Of a stretch of DNA of 64,000 nucleotides, positions 35,540 to 45,206 are shown one piece after another (the first letter of the stretch is position 1; every line of letters starts with the position of its first letter). Made by a program: the position numbers and the translations under genes. The notes under the pieces were generated by a model that was given only the letters and a program-made list of their open reading frames with translations, did no database searches and had not been told where the DNA came from. The stretch spans positions 248,001 to 312,000 of the forward strand of contig NZ_JAJNCZ010000005.1 in NCBI RefSeq assembly GCF_021026345.1. The letters are read 5' to 3'. The DNA is from Rhizobium sp. GN54 (lineage in GTDB: Bacteria; Pseudomonadota; Alphaproteobacteria; Rhizobiales; Rhizobiaceae).

Positions 35540-36343
35540 ATGACCAAGCTCATCGTCTTCACCGACCTGCACATGACGCCCGAAGGCACGACCATCATCG
35601 GCCTCGACCCGTTCGAACGGTTGCGCAAGGGCATCGACCATGTGAACCGCCATCATGCGGATGCCGACCGGGTGATCTTCACCGGTGACCTCACCCACCG
35701 TGCCGATACGGCCTCCTACCACAGGCTCAAGACGCTCCTGTCGACGCTCGTGCCGCCGGCCGCGATCACGATCGGCAACCACGACCATCGCGAGCGCTTC
35801 CTGGACATCTTCGATCACGTCACCCCCGACATGGACGGCTTCGTGCAGCAGGCGATAGACTTCGACGACTGCCGGGTGCTGCTGCTCGACACGCTGTTCG
35901 CCCCGCCTTACGACTATCCGGCCAGCCACGCCGGACTGCTCTGCGACCGGCGCCTCGCCTGGCTGGACCAGAGGCTCGCGGAATCCAGGGCGCCGGTCCT
36001 GCTCTTCATGCACCACCCGCCGCATCGTACCGGCTTCACCGGCATGGACTCGATCCGCCTGACGAACGAGGCGGCGTTCTACGAGGTGGCGTTGCGCCAC
36101 GGAAACGTCCGCCACATCTTCGCCGGGCACGTCCACCGCACGATCGGCGGCTCGCATCGCGGCATTCCCTTCTCCATCTTCAAGAGCCCGGTGCACCAGC
36201 AGCCCATGCCCTTCGACACCCCCAACCCCTCGCTTTCGGTGGACGAACCGGGCGCTTACGGCATCGTCGTGCTGACGCCCGAGGGCCTGCAGGTCCACAC
36301 GGAGGACTTTGAAATCGCGCGGCGCGACAGCGTGATCGCGTAA
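35540..36343 (+). CDS. Metallophosphoesterase (class III cyclic nucleotide / glycerophosphodiester type)
   Basis: A 267-residue calcineurin-like enzyme with a two-metal site. Motifs in order are FTDLHM (D-x-H), FTGDLTHRAD (GD), ITIGNHDHRE (GNHD), LLFMHHPPH and IFAGHVHRTIGG (GHxH). This arrangement fits the class III cyclic-nucleotide phosphodiesterase/GpdQ group. The true substrate could be a glycerophosphodiester, cAMP or another phosphodiester. It stands alone between a racemase-family gene (divergent) and a DUF1236 gene. Confidence 0.9.
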   Translation: MTKLIVFTDLHMTPEGTTIIGLDPFERLRKGIDHVNRHHADADRVIFTGDLTHRADTASYHRLKTLLSTLVPPAAITIGNHDHRERFLDIFDHVTPDMDGFVQQAIDFDDCRVLLLDTLFAPPYDYPASHAGLLCDRRLAWLDQRLAESRAPVLLFMHHPPHRTGFTGMDSIRLTNEAAFYEVALRHGNVRHIFAGHVHRTIGGSHRGIPFSIFKSPVHQQPMPFDTPNPSLSVDEPGAYGIVVLTPEGLQVHTEDFEIARRDSVIA

Positions 36344-36449
36344 CAGTTCGTTACCTGGCCTCCTTTCTGTCACCGGGAACCGTAAGCGCCGCGGCACGTT
36401 CTGTTCGGCGAAGGGACGCGCAGATCCAGGTAATTGGAAGGAGATACCC

Positions 36450-37085
36450 ATGTACAAGATCCTGATGACGGGCGTTGCGCTCGCGATCGCCGGCGCCTCG
36501 ATGGCCCACGCGGAAGAGCGCAAGGAAAACCCGGGCGCGGCAGCAGCAACCGGCGGTGCAGCCGGCGCCCTGACGGGCGCGCTGGTCGGCGGTCCGGTTG
36601 GCGCCGCGATCGGCGGGGTCGCCGGTGCGACGCTCGGTGCCGCTTCGGCCGTTCCGGAGGAAACCCGCGTCTATGTGATGGAGAACCCGGTGGAGCCTGT
36701 CGTGCTCGACGGGCCGGTGACGACCGAGACGCGCCTGCGCGACGACGTCGTGCTGACGCCGATCCCCGACCAGCCTGACTTCTCCTACGTCTATGTCGAG
36801 AACCGACCGGTGATCGTACGGACCGACGACCGCCAGGTGGTCTATGTGGACGAAGTGCAGACCGGCAGCGTCGCTCCGCCGATCCCCGAGACGACGATCA
36901 CCTACATCGAGCGTCACCCGGTCGGCCCGGTGGTTCTCGAAGGACCGGTCGCAGCCGGCACTGTCGTCCCCGAGGACGTCGACATCGTCGCAGTCCCGGA
37001 AAGCCCGGATTACGGCTATATCTATGTGGAAGACCGTCCGGTGCTGGTCGACCGCGGCAGCCGCCAGATCCTCTGGGTGCGCTAA
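36450..37085 (+). CDS. DUF1236 secreted protein with two repeats
   Basis: A 211-residue envelope protein. The signal peptide ends with ASMAHA near residue 22. A glycine/alanine-rich segment (GAAGALTGALVGGPVGAAIGG) follows, as in the glycine-zipper stretch of many outer-membrane-associated proteins. Two DUF1236 copies then appear, each with a P-E-T-x-V-Y/I-Y stretch, a G-P-V core and a final Y-V-E-N/D-R-P-V motif (residues about 70-130 and 148-211). The role is unknown; the family is frequent in Rhizobiales. A strong terminator follows. Confidence 0.86.
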   Translation: MYKILMTGVALAIAGASMAHAEERKENPGAAAATGGAAGALTGALVGGPVGAAIGGVAGATLGAASAVPEETRVYVMENPVEPVVLDGPVTTETRLRDDVVLTPIPDQPDFSYVYVENRPVIVRTDDRQVVYVDEVQTGSVAPPIPETTITYIERHPVGPVVLEGPVAAGTVVPEDVDIVAVPESPDYGYIYVEDRPVLVDRGSRQILWVR

Positions 37086-37108
37086 GCCCAGGTCGACCCG
37101 ACCTGACG

Positions 37109-37135
37109 AACGGCCCGCACGTTGCGGGCCGTTTT
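37109..37135 (+). terminator. Terminator of the DUF1236 gene
   Basis: An 11-bp stem (AACGGCCCGCA at 37109-37119 and complement at 37123-37133) with a 3-base loop and a short T run. Confidence 0.8.
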
Positions 37136-37149
37136 CCGTGGCGGTAGTT

Positions 37150-37812
37150 CTATCGCTGATCGGTCGTGGTCCGCGCCATGAGATCGATCACCTCCCGGTC
37201 GGAAACCTGCTCGAAATCGCGATAGTGGCAACTGACGGCGCGGAAGTCGGCCGGTTGCCTGAGACAGGCGATACGGTCGGCCGAGCGCGCCAGCAGCCGG
37301 AGGGTCTCCGGCGGACCGACCGGCACGGCCAGGGTGATGGAGGCAACCGCCTGCAGCCGCAGCGCCTTCAGCGCCGCCGCCAGCGTCGCGCCGGTCGCAA
37401 CGCCATCGTCGACGACGATGACATCACGGCCCACAAGCGGAACCTCCGGCCTGTCGCCCCGATACGTCCGGCGCTGGCGCTCGATCTCCGCCCGCTGCCT
37501 GGCCGCCTCGGCGTCGATATAGGCAACCGTGGCACCGCTCAAGCCGACGAATTCCTCGTTCAGGACCACCTGCGGCTCGCCACATCCGGCGATCGCCCCG
37601 ATCGCGACCTCGGGGTTTGACGGCGCGCCGATCTTGCGCACGAACAGGAGGTCCAGTTCCGCGCCGAGCGCGGCTGCGATCTCGGCGGCGACGGCGACGC
37701 CGCCACGCGGGATGGCGAGGACGACCGGCTGCCCGATCCTCTCGCCGGCAAGCAACGAGGCCAGTTTTCGCCCCGCATCCGGGCGGTCCTCGAACGGCTG
37801 TCCATCTGGCAT
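37150..37812 (-). CDS. Phosphoribosyltransferase-domain protein
   Basis: A 220-residue type I phosphoribosyltransferase. The PRPP loop is VIVVDDGVATGATLAAAL near residues 129-146; the N-terminal region has VVLAIPRGGVAVAAEIAAALGAELDLLFVRKIGAP, typical of the large group often found fused with or near dienelactone hydrolases. The substrate is not known. It is convergent with the DUF1236 gene and divergent from the chemoreceptor gene. Confidence 0.86.
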   Translation of the reverse strand: MPDGQPFEDRPDAGRKLASLLAGERIGQPVVLAIPRGGVAVAAEIAAALGAELDLLFVRKIGAPSNPEVAIGAIAGCGEPQVVLNEEFVGLSGATVAYIDAEAARQRAEIERQRRTYRGDRPEVPLVGRDVIVVDDGVATGATLAAALKALRLQAVASITLAVPVGPPETLRLLARSADRIACLRQPADFRAVSCHYRDFEQVSDREVIDLMARTTTDQR

Positions 37813-38044
37813 TTCTGCCCTCCCGGAAGGAGGCGCTAGGCTGAAAATCGAGCCGCATCATATCAAGTTCATTAATGACTTGCAGATATTTGAAGTGCTT
37901 GGACGGACAACTGGCGAAACGTCAGTTACGCCCCCCCGGGAGCCGGTCGGCCTGTCCCGTTCTCCATGATGGAGCCATCCCCATTTCGATTGCGTCCCAC
38001 CGCCGCGCACCCGCGCGGCGAACGTCTCAGCTCGTGAGGATTTC

Positions 38045-40393
38045 ATGTTCAACATACGGCCCAAGTCGCTCGCGACGAAGCTGATCGCGGTCACCGGCGG
38101 AACCATCGCCGTCGTCCTGCTTGCATCGAATTTCATCCTGATCTCGCAGTCGAAGGATCGCGTCGAAGCGCTGATCCTCAACGAGGCCAACAGCGAGGCA
38201 CGCGCCATCTCCGAGGACGTCGCCGGCGCCATCGGGGAACTGGCAAGCGCTGCCCGCTCGAACGCAGGCATCATCGCCAAGGGACACGAGGGCCAGTATC
38301 TCGACCGCAAGGCGGTCATCGACATGCTGCGGGTCGGTGTCGAGGCGAACGACTTCGCCTTCGGCAGCTGGTACGCTGCGGAAAAGGACACCTTCGATGG
38401 CAAGGCGTCCGAATATGCAGGAAACAAGGACTTCGCCGGCAGCAAGGACGGCACCTTCAACCCCTACTGGACGAAGAACAAGGAGGGCGGCCTGACCTTC
38501 TCGACCTTCGAGTCCGACTACGAAGGCGGCTGGTACGCGCTCGCGGCCAAGAGCGGCAAGGGCGCCATGAGCCCGCCCTATACCGAGAGCACGACCGGCG
38601 ACAACGTCTCGATGGCGTCCATCGCCTATCCGGTTCTGTCCAACGGCAAGCTGATCGGTGTCAGCGGCGTCGACGTCCGCCTTTCGACGCTGGCCGAGCG
38701 CGTCTCCGCGCTGCGCCCCTTCGGCTCCGGCCGCGTTCTCGTCCTGACACAGACGGGCAAGTGGCTCGTCCCGCCCCAGCCGGACCTTCTGATGAAGGAC
38801 TATGACGGCGCCGGCAGCGACATCGTCAAGGAGGCCCTCGGTGCGCAAAAGCCGGGCTTCATCGACAATCTGTCCCTCGACGGCCAGGAGCCGTTCGATC
38901 GCGTCGTCTATCCGGTCGAATTGCCCGGCGTGAACACCACCTGGGCCGTCCTCGTGGACATCCCGCATTCGGCGGTCGCTGCACCGGTGCGCGCCCAGAC
39001 CGTCATGATGGTTCTCGGCGGCGCGATCGTGCTCGGCGTCGTCCTGCTCGGCCTGTGGCTCGCCGTCCGCCGCTTCGTGCAGAAGCCGCTCGCCAGCCTT
39101 GTTGCCGACGTCGACAGGCTGGGCCACGGGGAATACGCCGAACCCGTCCGTGGCCAGGAGCGCACGGACGAGACCGGCGCGGTGGCAAAAGCGCTCGACG
39201 GTTTCCGCCACCAGCTCGCCGACACCAGACGCCTCGAGGCGGATGCGGAGAACCAGCGGCAGATGACCGAGAGCGAACGCAGCCGGGCCGAATCGGAGCG
39301 CCAGGCCTCCGGCGCCCTGCAGCGCGACATCGTCTCGCGGCTCGCCGAAGGACTTTCGCGGCTCTCCGCCGGCGAACTGTCCTTCCGCCTCTCCGGCGAC
39401 TTTCCGGGCGAATACGAAAAGCTCAAGAGCGACTTCAACTCCGCCATGGGCAGCCTCGAGGAGACGATCGGCACCGTCAACGCGTCGGTCGCCAATATCG
39501 GCAACGGCACCAACGAGATCTCCAACGGCGCCGCCGACCTGTCGCATCGCACCGAGCAGCAGGCCGCAAGCCTGGAAGAAACGGCAGCCGCCCTCGACCA
39601 GTTGACCTCCCAGGTCAATTCCAGCGCCGAGAACGCCCGCGTCGCCGCCCAGTCGGTCGCCTCGGCCAGCGAAGACGCCGGCCGTTCGGGCGAGGTCGTC
39701 CAAAAGGCCATCACGGCCATGAAGGGCATCGAAACGTCCTCCGGCGAGATCTCCAACATCATCGGCGTGATCGACGAGATCGCCTTCCAGACCAACCTTC
39801 TGGCGCTGAACGCCGGCGTCGAGGCGGCGCGGGCGGGCGAGGCCGGCAAGGGCTTCGCCGTCGTCGCCCAGGAAGTGCGGGAACTGGCACAGCGCTCGGC
39901 GAATGCCGCCAAGGAGATCAAGACCCTCATCAACGCCTCGGAAACGCAGGTGCGCGAGGGCGTCGATCTCGTCGGCCGGACCGGCAATGCACTGGAGAAG
40001 ATCGCCCAGCAGGTCATGCAGATCAACGACCTGATCCGACAGATCTCGTCGTCTGCCTCCGAGCAGGCGGTCGGATTGAAGGAGATCAACTCGGCCGTCA
40101 ACCAGATGGACCAGGTGACCCAGCAGAATGCGGCGATGGTGGAGGAAACGACCGCCGCCAGCGTCGCGCTGAACGAGGAGGCGCGCACGCTGCAGTCGCT
40201 CGTCGCCCGCTTCCGCACCGGGCGGGCTCAGGAACCGGCCGTCGCGCGGCCGGCACAACGTCAAGCACAGGCGGCGGCACCTGCCGCAGCGGCGCCCCGC
40301 GCGGCTGCCTACCGTCCTGCTTCTCCTTCCCGCGCGGTCCCGCAGGTCGCCGGCAATACGGCCCTTGCACAGGACGCCTGGGAAGAGTTCTGA
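38045..40393 (+). CDS. Methyl-accepting chemotaxis protein with C-terminal CheR-docking motif
   Basis: A 782-residue chemoreceptor. TM1 is at about residues 10-33; a dCache-type periplasmic sensor follows ([45 protein letters not shown]); TM2 is at about 318-345 ([22 protein letters not shown]). A HAMP domain and the signalling domain with [31 protein letters not shown] come next. The protein ends DAWEEF after an Ala/Pro-rich linker. That fits the NWETF-like pentapeptide that tethers CheR/CheB. The ligand is unknown. It is flanked by a terminator. Confidence 0.94.
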   Translation: MFNIRPKSLATKLIAVTGGTIAVVLLASNFILISQSKDRVEALILNEANSEARAISEDVAGAIGELASAARSNAGIIAKGHEGQYLDRKAVIDMLRVGVEANDFAFGSWYAAEKDTFDGKASEYAGNKDFAGSKDGTFNPYWTKNKEGGLTFSTFESDYEGGWYALAAKSGKGAMSPPYTESTTGDNVSMASIAYPVLSNGKLIGVSGVDVRLSTLAERVSALRPFGSGRVLVLTQTGKWLVPPQPDLLMKDYDGAGSDIVKEALGAQKPGFIDNLSLDGQEPFDRVVYPVELPGVNTTWAVLVDIPHSAVAAPVRAQTVMMVLGGAIVLGVVLLGLWLAVRRFVQKPLASLVADVDRLGHGEYAEPVRGQERTDETGAVAKALDGFRHQLADTRRLEADAENQRQMTESERSRAESERQASGALQRDIVSRLAEGLSRLSAGELSFRLSGDFPGEYEKLKSDFNSAMGSLEETIGTVNASVANIGNGTNEISNGAADLSHRTEQQAASLEETAAALDQLTSQVNSSAENARVAAQSVASASEDAGRSGEVVQKAITAMKGIETSSGEISNIIGVIDEIAFQTNLLALNAGVEAARAGEAGKGFAVVAQEVRELAQRSANAAKEIKTLINASETQVREGVDLVGRTGNALEKIAQQVMQINDLIRQISSSASEQAVGLKEINSAVNQMDQVTQQNAAMVEETTAASVALNEEARTLQSLVARFRTGRAQEPAVARPAQRQAQAAAPAAAAPRAAAYRPASPSRAVPQVAGNTALAQDAWEEF

Positions 40394-40419
40394 GCCCGGA
40401 ACGGAGCATAGGACAAGCG

Positions 40420-40447
40420 AACGGCGCCGCCCCTGCGGCGCCGTTTT
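40420..40447 (+). terminator. Terminator of the chemoreceptor gene
   Basis: An 11-bp stem (AACGGCGCCGC at 40420-40430 and complement at 40435-40445), a 4-base loop and four Ts. It separates the convergent chemoreceptor and nucleoside hydrolase genes. Confidence 0.8.
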
Positions 40448-40452
40448 CCGTA

Positions 40453-41397
40453 TCAGAGACGCGCCACGCGCTCCGTCAGCAGGTCGAAGAAGCCGTCTGC
40501 GTCAACCTCGCGCATGACCGTCGCATTTTGAGGTCGGCCGGTGACGTTCCACCAGTCCACGACGGTCATGCCCGTTGTCAGCGGCGATGCCGTCTCGATT
40601 TCGACATTGCAGGCGCGGCCGGCGAACAGTTCCGGTCGCAGCAGATAGGCGATCACGGTCGGATCGTGCAGCGGCCCGCCGTCGGAACCGTACTTCTCGA
40701 CGTCGAAGCGCTCGAAGAATTCCAGCATGGCGACGAGGGCGCGGGCGGGCGGCGTGCCGATCGCGCGCAGCTTCTCCACCCGGCTTCGATGGGTGAGGAC
40801 CTTGTGGGTAACATCGAGCGGCATCATGACGATCGGGACGCCGGAGCGGAACACCGCATCGGCCGCCTCCGGGTCGACATAGACGTTGAACTCCGCGGCC
40901 GGCGTGATGTTGCCGCCCTCGAAGAAGCCTCCGCCCATCATGACGATCCCGGCGATGCGGCCTGCCAGGTCCGGCGCCTTCTCCAGGGCGAGCGCGACGT
41001 TGGTTAGGGGGCCGAGCGTGCACAGCGTCACCGAACCGGGCGGCTCGCTGCGGATCGTCTCGACGATGAAATCCACCGCGTGCATGTCCTGCAGCACCAT
41101 GGTCGGCTCTTCGAGGTCCGGGCCGTCGAGGCCGGTCTTGCCGTGGACGTGTTCGGCGGTGACGAGGGGACGGCGGAGCGGCGCGTCGGCGCCCGCGAAG
41201 ACCTTGACGTCCGTCCGCCCGCAGAGTTCGCAGAGGATGCGGGCATTGCGCGCGGTCAGGCTCAGGGGAACGTTGCCGGCGACGGTGGTGATGCCCAGCA
41301 CCTCCAATTCATCGACGCTGCCGAAGGCCAGCATGATCGCTGCGGCGTCGTCCTGGCCCGGGTCGGTGTCGATGATGATCTTTCTGGGTTGCGACAT
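40453..41397 (-). CDS. Inosine-uridine preferring nucleoside hydrolase
   Basis: A 314-residue nucleosidase that splits ribonucleosides into base and ribose. The calcium/ribose site is IIIDTDPGQDDAAAIMLAF near the N-terminus; ITTVAGNVPL, LCTLGPLTNVALAL, GIVMMGGGF and EFNVYVDPEAADAVF are further family segments. The C-terminal active-site part includes GGPLHDPTVIAYLL with its His-Asp pair. The exact nucleoside preference cannot be told. It is divergent from the small heat-shock gene. Confidence 0.92.
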   Translation of the reverse strand: MSQPRKIIIDTDPGQDDAAAIMLAFGSVDELEVLGITTVAGNVPLSLTARNARILCELCGRTDVKVFAGADAPLRRPLVTAEHVHGKTGLDGPDLEEPTMVLQDMHAVDFIVETIRSEPPGSVTLCTLGPLTNVALALEKAPDLAGRIAGIVMMGGGFFEGGNITPAAEFNVYVDPEAADAVFRSGVPIVMMPLDVTHKVLTHRSRVEKLRAIGTPPARALVAMLEFFERFDVEKYGSDGGPLHDPTVIAYLLRPELFAGRACNVEIETASPLTTGMTVVDWWNVTGRPQNATVMREVDADGFFDLLTERVARL

Positions 41398-41485
41398 GGG
41401 CCTTCACATCTCCGAATCGTGTTGTCGCGCCGGCAGAACGCGGCGAAACGGCGACTATATTTGCCGGACGTCACTTCGCAAGCGT

Positions 41486-41514
41486 CTTGCACGGGTGCAG
41501 CGCAACACCCATAT
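41486..41514 (+). promoter_or_regulatory. Candidate RpoH (sigma32) promoter of the Hsp20 gene
   Basis: CTTGCA at 41486-41491, a 17-base spacer and CCATAT at 41509-41514 resemble rhizobial heat-shock promoters (CTTGAA and CCATNT-type elements). The predicted start near 41521 gives a 5' leader of about 60 bases. Confidence 0.5.
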
Positions 41515-41520
41515 TGGCTC

Positions 41521-41579
41521 ATGCAGGGATGCCGAATGCGGGTCCCGCAACAAGTCGCTTGAAACCAAGGACTAACGAC
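41521..41579 (+). promoter_or_regulatory. ROSE-like RNA thermometer in the Hsp20 leader
   Basis: The 3' hairpin at 41554-41572 pairs GTCGCTTG with CAAGGAC around AAAC, with one bulged G, and masks the CAAGGA ribosome site. The UYGCU word opposite the ribosome site is the hallmark of ROSE thermometers, common before rhizobial small heat-shock genes. A second hairpin (GGGAT/GTCCC region at 41527-41547) lies upstream. Confidence 0.55.
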
Positions 41580-42011
41580 ATGAGCCGGATTACGCCTTTC
41601 GCCAGCCCACTCCTTCTCGGCTTCGACGCCATGGAGAAAACCCTCGAGCGGATCGCCAAGGGCAATGACGGCTACCCGCCCTACAACATCGAACGCATTC
41701 GCGCCGATGGCGCTTCCGGCTCCCCGGAACGGCTCCGCATCACACTCGCGGTGGCCGGGTTTTCGGAAGAGGAGCTCGAGGTGACGACGGAGGAGAACCA
41801 GCTGATCGTGCGCGGTCGCCAGACCGACACGGATGAGCGGGACTACCTCTACCGGGGCATTGCCGCGCGGCAGTTCCAGCGCATGTTCGTCCTTGCCGAC
41901 GGCATGCGGGTGCTGGGCGCCGAGCTTCGCAACGGCCTTCTCGCCATCGACCTTGCCCGGCCCGAACCTGAACGCATGGTAAGGAAAATTAACATTTCCG
42001 TACCAGACTAG
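41580..42011 (+). CDS. Small heat-shock protein (Hsp20/IbpA type)
   Basis: A 143-residue alpha-crystallin-domain holdase. The start MSRITPFASPLLLGFDAMEKTLER is typical of the rhizobial class A sHsps; the domain contains YNIERI, LRITLAVAGFSEEELEVTTEENQLIVRGRQ and FQRMFVLADGMRVLGAELRNGLLAIDLARP. It protects unfolding proteins in the cytosol. The gene is preceded by a heat-shock promoter-like pair and a ROSE-like leader, and followed by a DUF1150 gene, the usual partner in Rhizobiales. Confidence 0.93.
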   Translation: MSRITPFASPLLLGFDAMEKTLERIAKGNDGYPPYNIERIRADGASGSPERLRITLAVAGFSEEELEVTTEENQLIVRGRQTDTDERDYLYRGIAARQFQRMFVLADGMRVLGAELRNGLLAIDLARPEPERMVRKINISVPD

Positions 42012-42149
42012 GCCAAGTGCCGTTCCTGCGGGAACACCCGCCGGAGCTTCACCCACATACGGATATTTTCCGGATGCACCGACGGGTCATATCGACAGCG
42101 GGCATCCGGCAGGCCGGTAACCAATCCGGCATATTGCCAGGAGGCAAAC

Positions 42150-42407
42150 ATGGGACTGAAAGCCATCACCCCTCAAGTCACCAAGGCGGACCTCGCCCAT
42201 CTGGGCGCGGGCGAAGTGGGCTATATCCGCAAGATGCGCGCCGACGAGGTTTCGCGCTGCTTCCCGGAAGCGCCGGATATCGATCCCAGCCTCGACCTCT
42301 GGGCGCTCTTCGGTGCCGACGGCACGCCCATTCTTCTGACGGACAACCGTTCCAGCACCTTCTACAAGGCGGCCGAGGACGAACTCCGCACCGTCAGCCT
42401 GCACTGA
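42150..42407 (+). CDS. DUF1150 family protein
   Basis: An 85-residue protein of unknown function (MGLKAITPQVTKADLAHLGAGEVGYIRKMRADEV...). Members are regularly found after hsp20 genes in alphaproteobacteria, as here (138 bases after). The GEVGYIRKM segment and LWALFGADGTPILLTDNR are typical. A ribosome site (CAGGAGG) precedes the ATG. A role tied to heat stress is inferred from context only. Confidence 0.88.
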   Translation: MGLKAITPQVTKADLAHLGAGEVGYIRKMRADEVSRCFPEAPDIDPSLDLWALFGADGTPILLTDNRSSTFYKAAEDELRTVSLH

Positions 42408-42425
42408 CCGAGAACCCTGGCGGGC

Positions 42426-43127
42426 TCAGGCCCGCCTGAAGGTCAGATAGGCCGAGCTGCGACCTTCGCGCCTGGCCTTGGCCTCGTAGCGCGTGCCCGG
42501 CCAGCCGGCGAAAGGCGTCAGCCAGTCGGCGGCATTGTCGGCGGTCCATTCGAATGCGGGGTGGGCCGCGCAATGGCCCAGCGTCCAGTTGACGTAGGTG
42601 TCGATGTCGGACGCGAAGCAGAAGAGCCCGCCGGGCTTGAGCACCCTTGCAAAACGATCGAGGCTGGTCGCCGATACGAAGCGACGTTTCCAGTGCTTCT
42701 TCTTCGGCCACGGATCGGGATAGAGCAGGTCGATCTGGTCAATGGAGGCCGGCGGCAGCCAGTCCAGAACCTGCATCGCATCATTGTCGTAAAGGCGGAT
42801 GTTGCGCGCACCGGTCTCCTCGATCCGCCCCACGAGCTTCGCCATGGAATTGACGAAGGGCTCCACGCCGATGAAGCCGGTCTGCGGGTTCTCGAGCGCA
42901 CGATGGATCAGGTGCTCGCCGCCGCCGAAACCGATCTCCAACCGGATCCGCTGCGTGTCGACGGAAAAGAGGCCGGCGAGCCTTTCCGGCGCCGGCTGCG
43001 ACAGGTCGAGAGCCAGCGTCGGCAGAACCTCGTCGAGCCGGCGCGCCTGGGCCTCGCGAAGCGGCTTGCCCTTGCGGCGTCCGAAAAAGGCTTCCGTGGC
43101 GCGGGTCGGGTGCGGCAGTTCTGTCAT
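42426..43127 (-). CDS. trmB: tRNA (guanine-N7)-methyltransferase
   Basis: A 233-residue SAM-dependent enzyme that makes m7G46 in tRNA. Signatures are the SAM site [19 protein letters not shown], and the family-specific [18 protein letters not shown]. The start at 43127 ([21 protein letters not shown]) matches the family. It follows metK, which supplies its cofactor, as in other Rhizobiaceae; a hairpin separates the two. Confidence 0.94.
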   Translation of the reverse strand: MTELPHPTRATEAFFGRRKGKPLREAQARRLDEVLPTLALDLSQPAPERLAGLFSVDTQRIRLEIGFGGGEHLIHRALENPQTGFIGVEPFVNSMAKLVGRIEETGARNIRLYDNDAMQVLDWLPPASIDQIDLLYPDPWPKKKHWKRRFVSATSLDRFARVLKPGGLFCFASDIDTYVNWTLGHCAAHPAFEWTADNAADWLTPFAGWPGTRYEAKARREGRSSAYLTFRRA

Positions 43128-43144
43128 GGCGGGTCTCTCACGAT

Positions 43145-43180
43145 AAAAGCGGGCGTCTCCCTTGGGAGGCACCCGCTTTA
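43145..43180 (-). terminator. Hairpin between metK and trmB
   Basis: AAAGCGGG (43146-43153) pairs with CCCGCTTT (43172-43179), with further GC pairs possible inside. On the minus strand it ends in TTTTA, so it may terminate metK transcripts and reduce read-through into trmB. Confidence 0.65.
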
Positions 43181-43210
43181 CAGTCTTCGAACAGGGTCCG
43201 TAAAGGCCGA

Positions 43211-44467
<1,257 letters not shown>

Positions 44468-44583
44468 ACGGGATTCCCCTCAATGAAGATGGTTCCGTAT
44501 TAGTCAGTTCGGCGCCGAAAAACAAGCGCAGAACGACATAAACATATCTTTATATGCGATTATTCCTCTTGAGAGCCCACCAA

Positions 44584-44615
44584 AAGAAAACGGCTCCCGA
44601 AGGAGCCGTTTTCTT
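44584..44615 (-). terminator. Terminator downstream of the Xre-type regulator
   Basis: A 14-bp perfect stem (AAGAAAACGGCTCC at 44584-44597 and complement at 44602-44615) with a CGAA loop. The T tract is on the minus strand, downstream of the regulator at 44644. Confidence 0.85.
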
Positions 44616-44643
44616 GCGTAAGTTTTTCCGTCGAGGCGAGCGT

Positions 44644-45060
44644 CTATTCTTCCGCCTCGGCAGCGAGCGCCTTCACGAGATCCACGAGCTTGCGGCGCAC
44701 CTTGGGATCGCTGATCTTGACGAAGGACCGGTTGAGTTGCAGCCCCTCCGAAGAGGAGAGGAAGTCGACCACGTAGTTCGAGCTGGACGCTTCGGCCATT
44801 CCCGGCTGGTTTCCGGTATTTTCCCCCGGCGCATCCTCGAAGAAAAACGAAACCGGCACGTTGAGTATGCTGGAGATGTTCTGCAGGCGGCTCGCGCCGA
44901 CCCGGTTGGTGCCTTTTTCGTATTTCTGGATCTGCTGGAAGGTGATCCCCAAATTTTCGCCCAATTTTTCCTGGCTCATGCCAAGCATGGTCCGGCGAAG
45001 GCGGATCCGGCTACCGACGTGAATGTCGATCGGGTTCGGCTTCTTTTTGTTTTCCATCAT
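44644..45060 (-). CDS. phrR: Xre-family regulator (PhrR/PraR type)
   Basis: A 138-residue regulator with one Cro/C1 helix-turn-helix at about residues 16-72 (IHVGSRIRLRRTMLGMSQEKLGENLGITFQQIQKYEKGTNRVGASRL). The position between lnt and metK and the sequence match PhrR of Sinorhizobium (low-pH-induced, next to actA/lnt) and the related PraR of Rhizobium, which controls biofilm and root attachment. Which name applies depends on species, so function is from context. Confidence 0.85.
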   Translation of the reverse strand: MMENKKKPNPIDIHVGSRIRLRRTMLGMSQEKLGENLGITFQQIQKYEKGTNRVGASRLQNISSILNVPVSFFFEDAPGENTGNQPGMAEASSSNYVVDFLSSSEGLQLNRSFVKISDPKVRRKLVDLVKALAAEAEE

Positions 45061-45206
45061 TGCTGTTGTCCTAACGCACGAAATGGCCCCATTTACCCGG
45101 CATCTATCATAAGCCTTAACGTCACGTTGTATTCGAGACCTTTTCGGACTTTATAATACTTATAAAATGCCGGTATTCGCCACTATGCAATTTTAGGGGT
45201 TTTTGG

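Noticed and set aside
38027-40264. 745-codon open frame antisense to the chemoreceptor gene
   Set aside because: The chemoreceptor on the plus strand has all expected domains. The antisense frame has none.
44468-44560. A SAM riboswitch in the metK leader
   Set aside because: No SAM-II or SAM/SAH core could be found; only metZ has a clear aptamer in this window.
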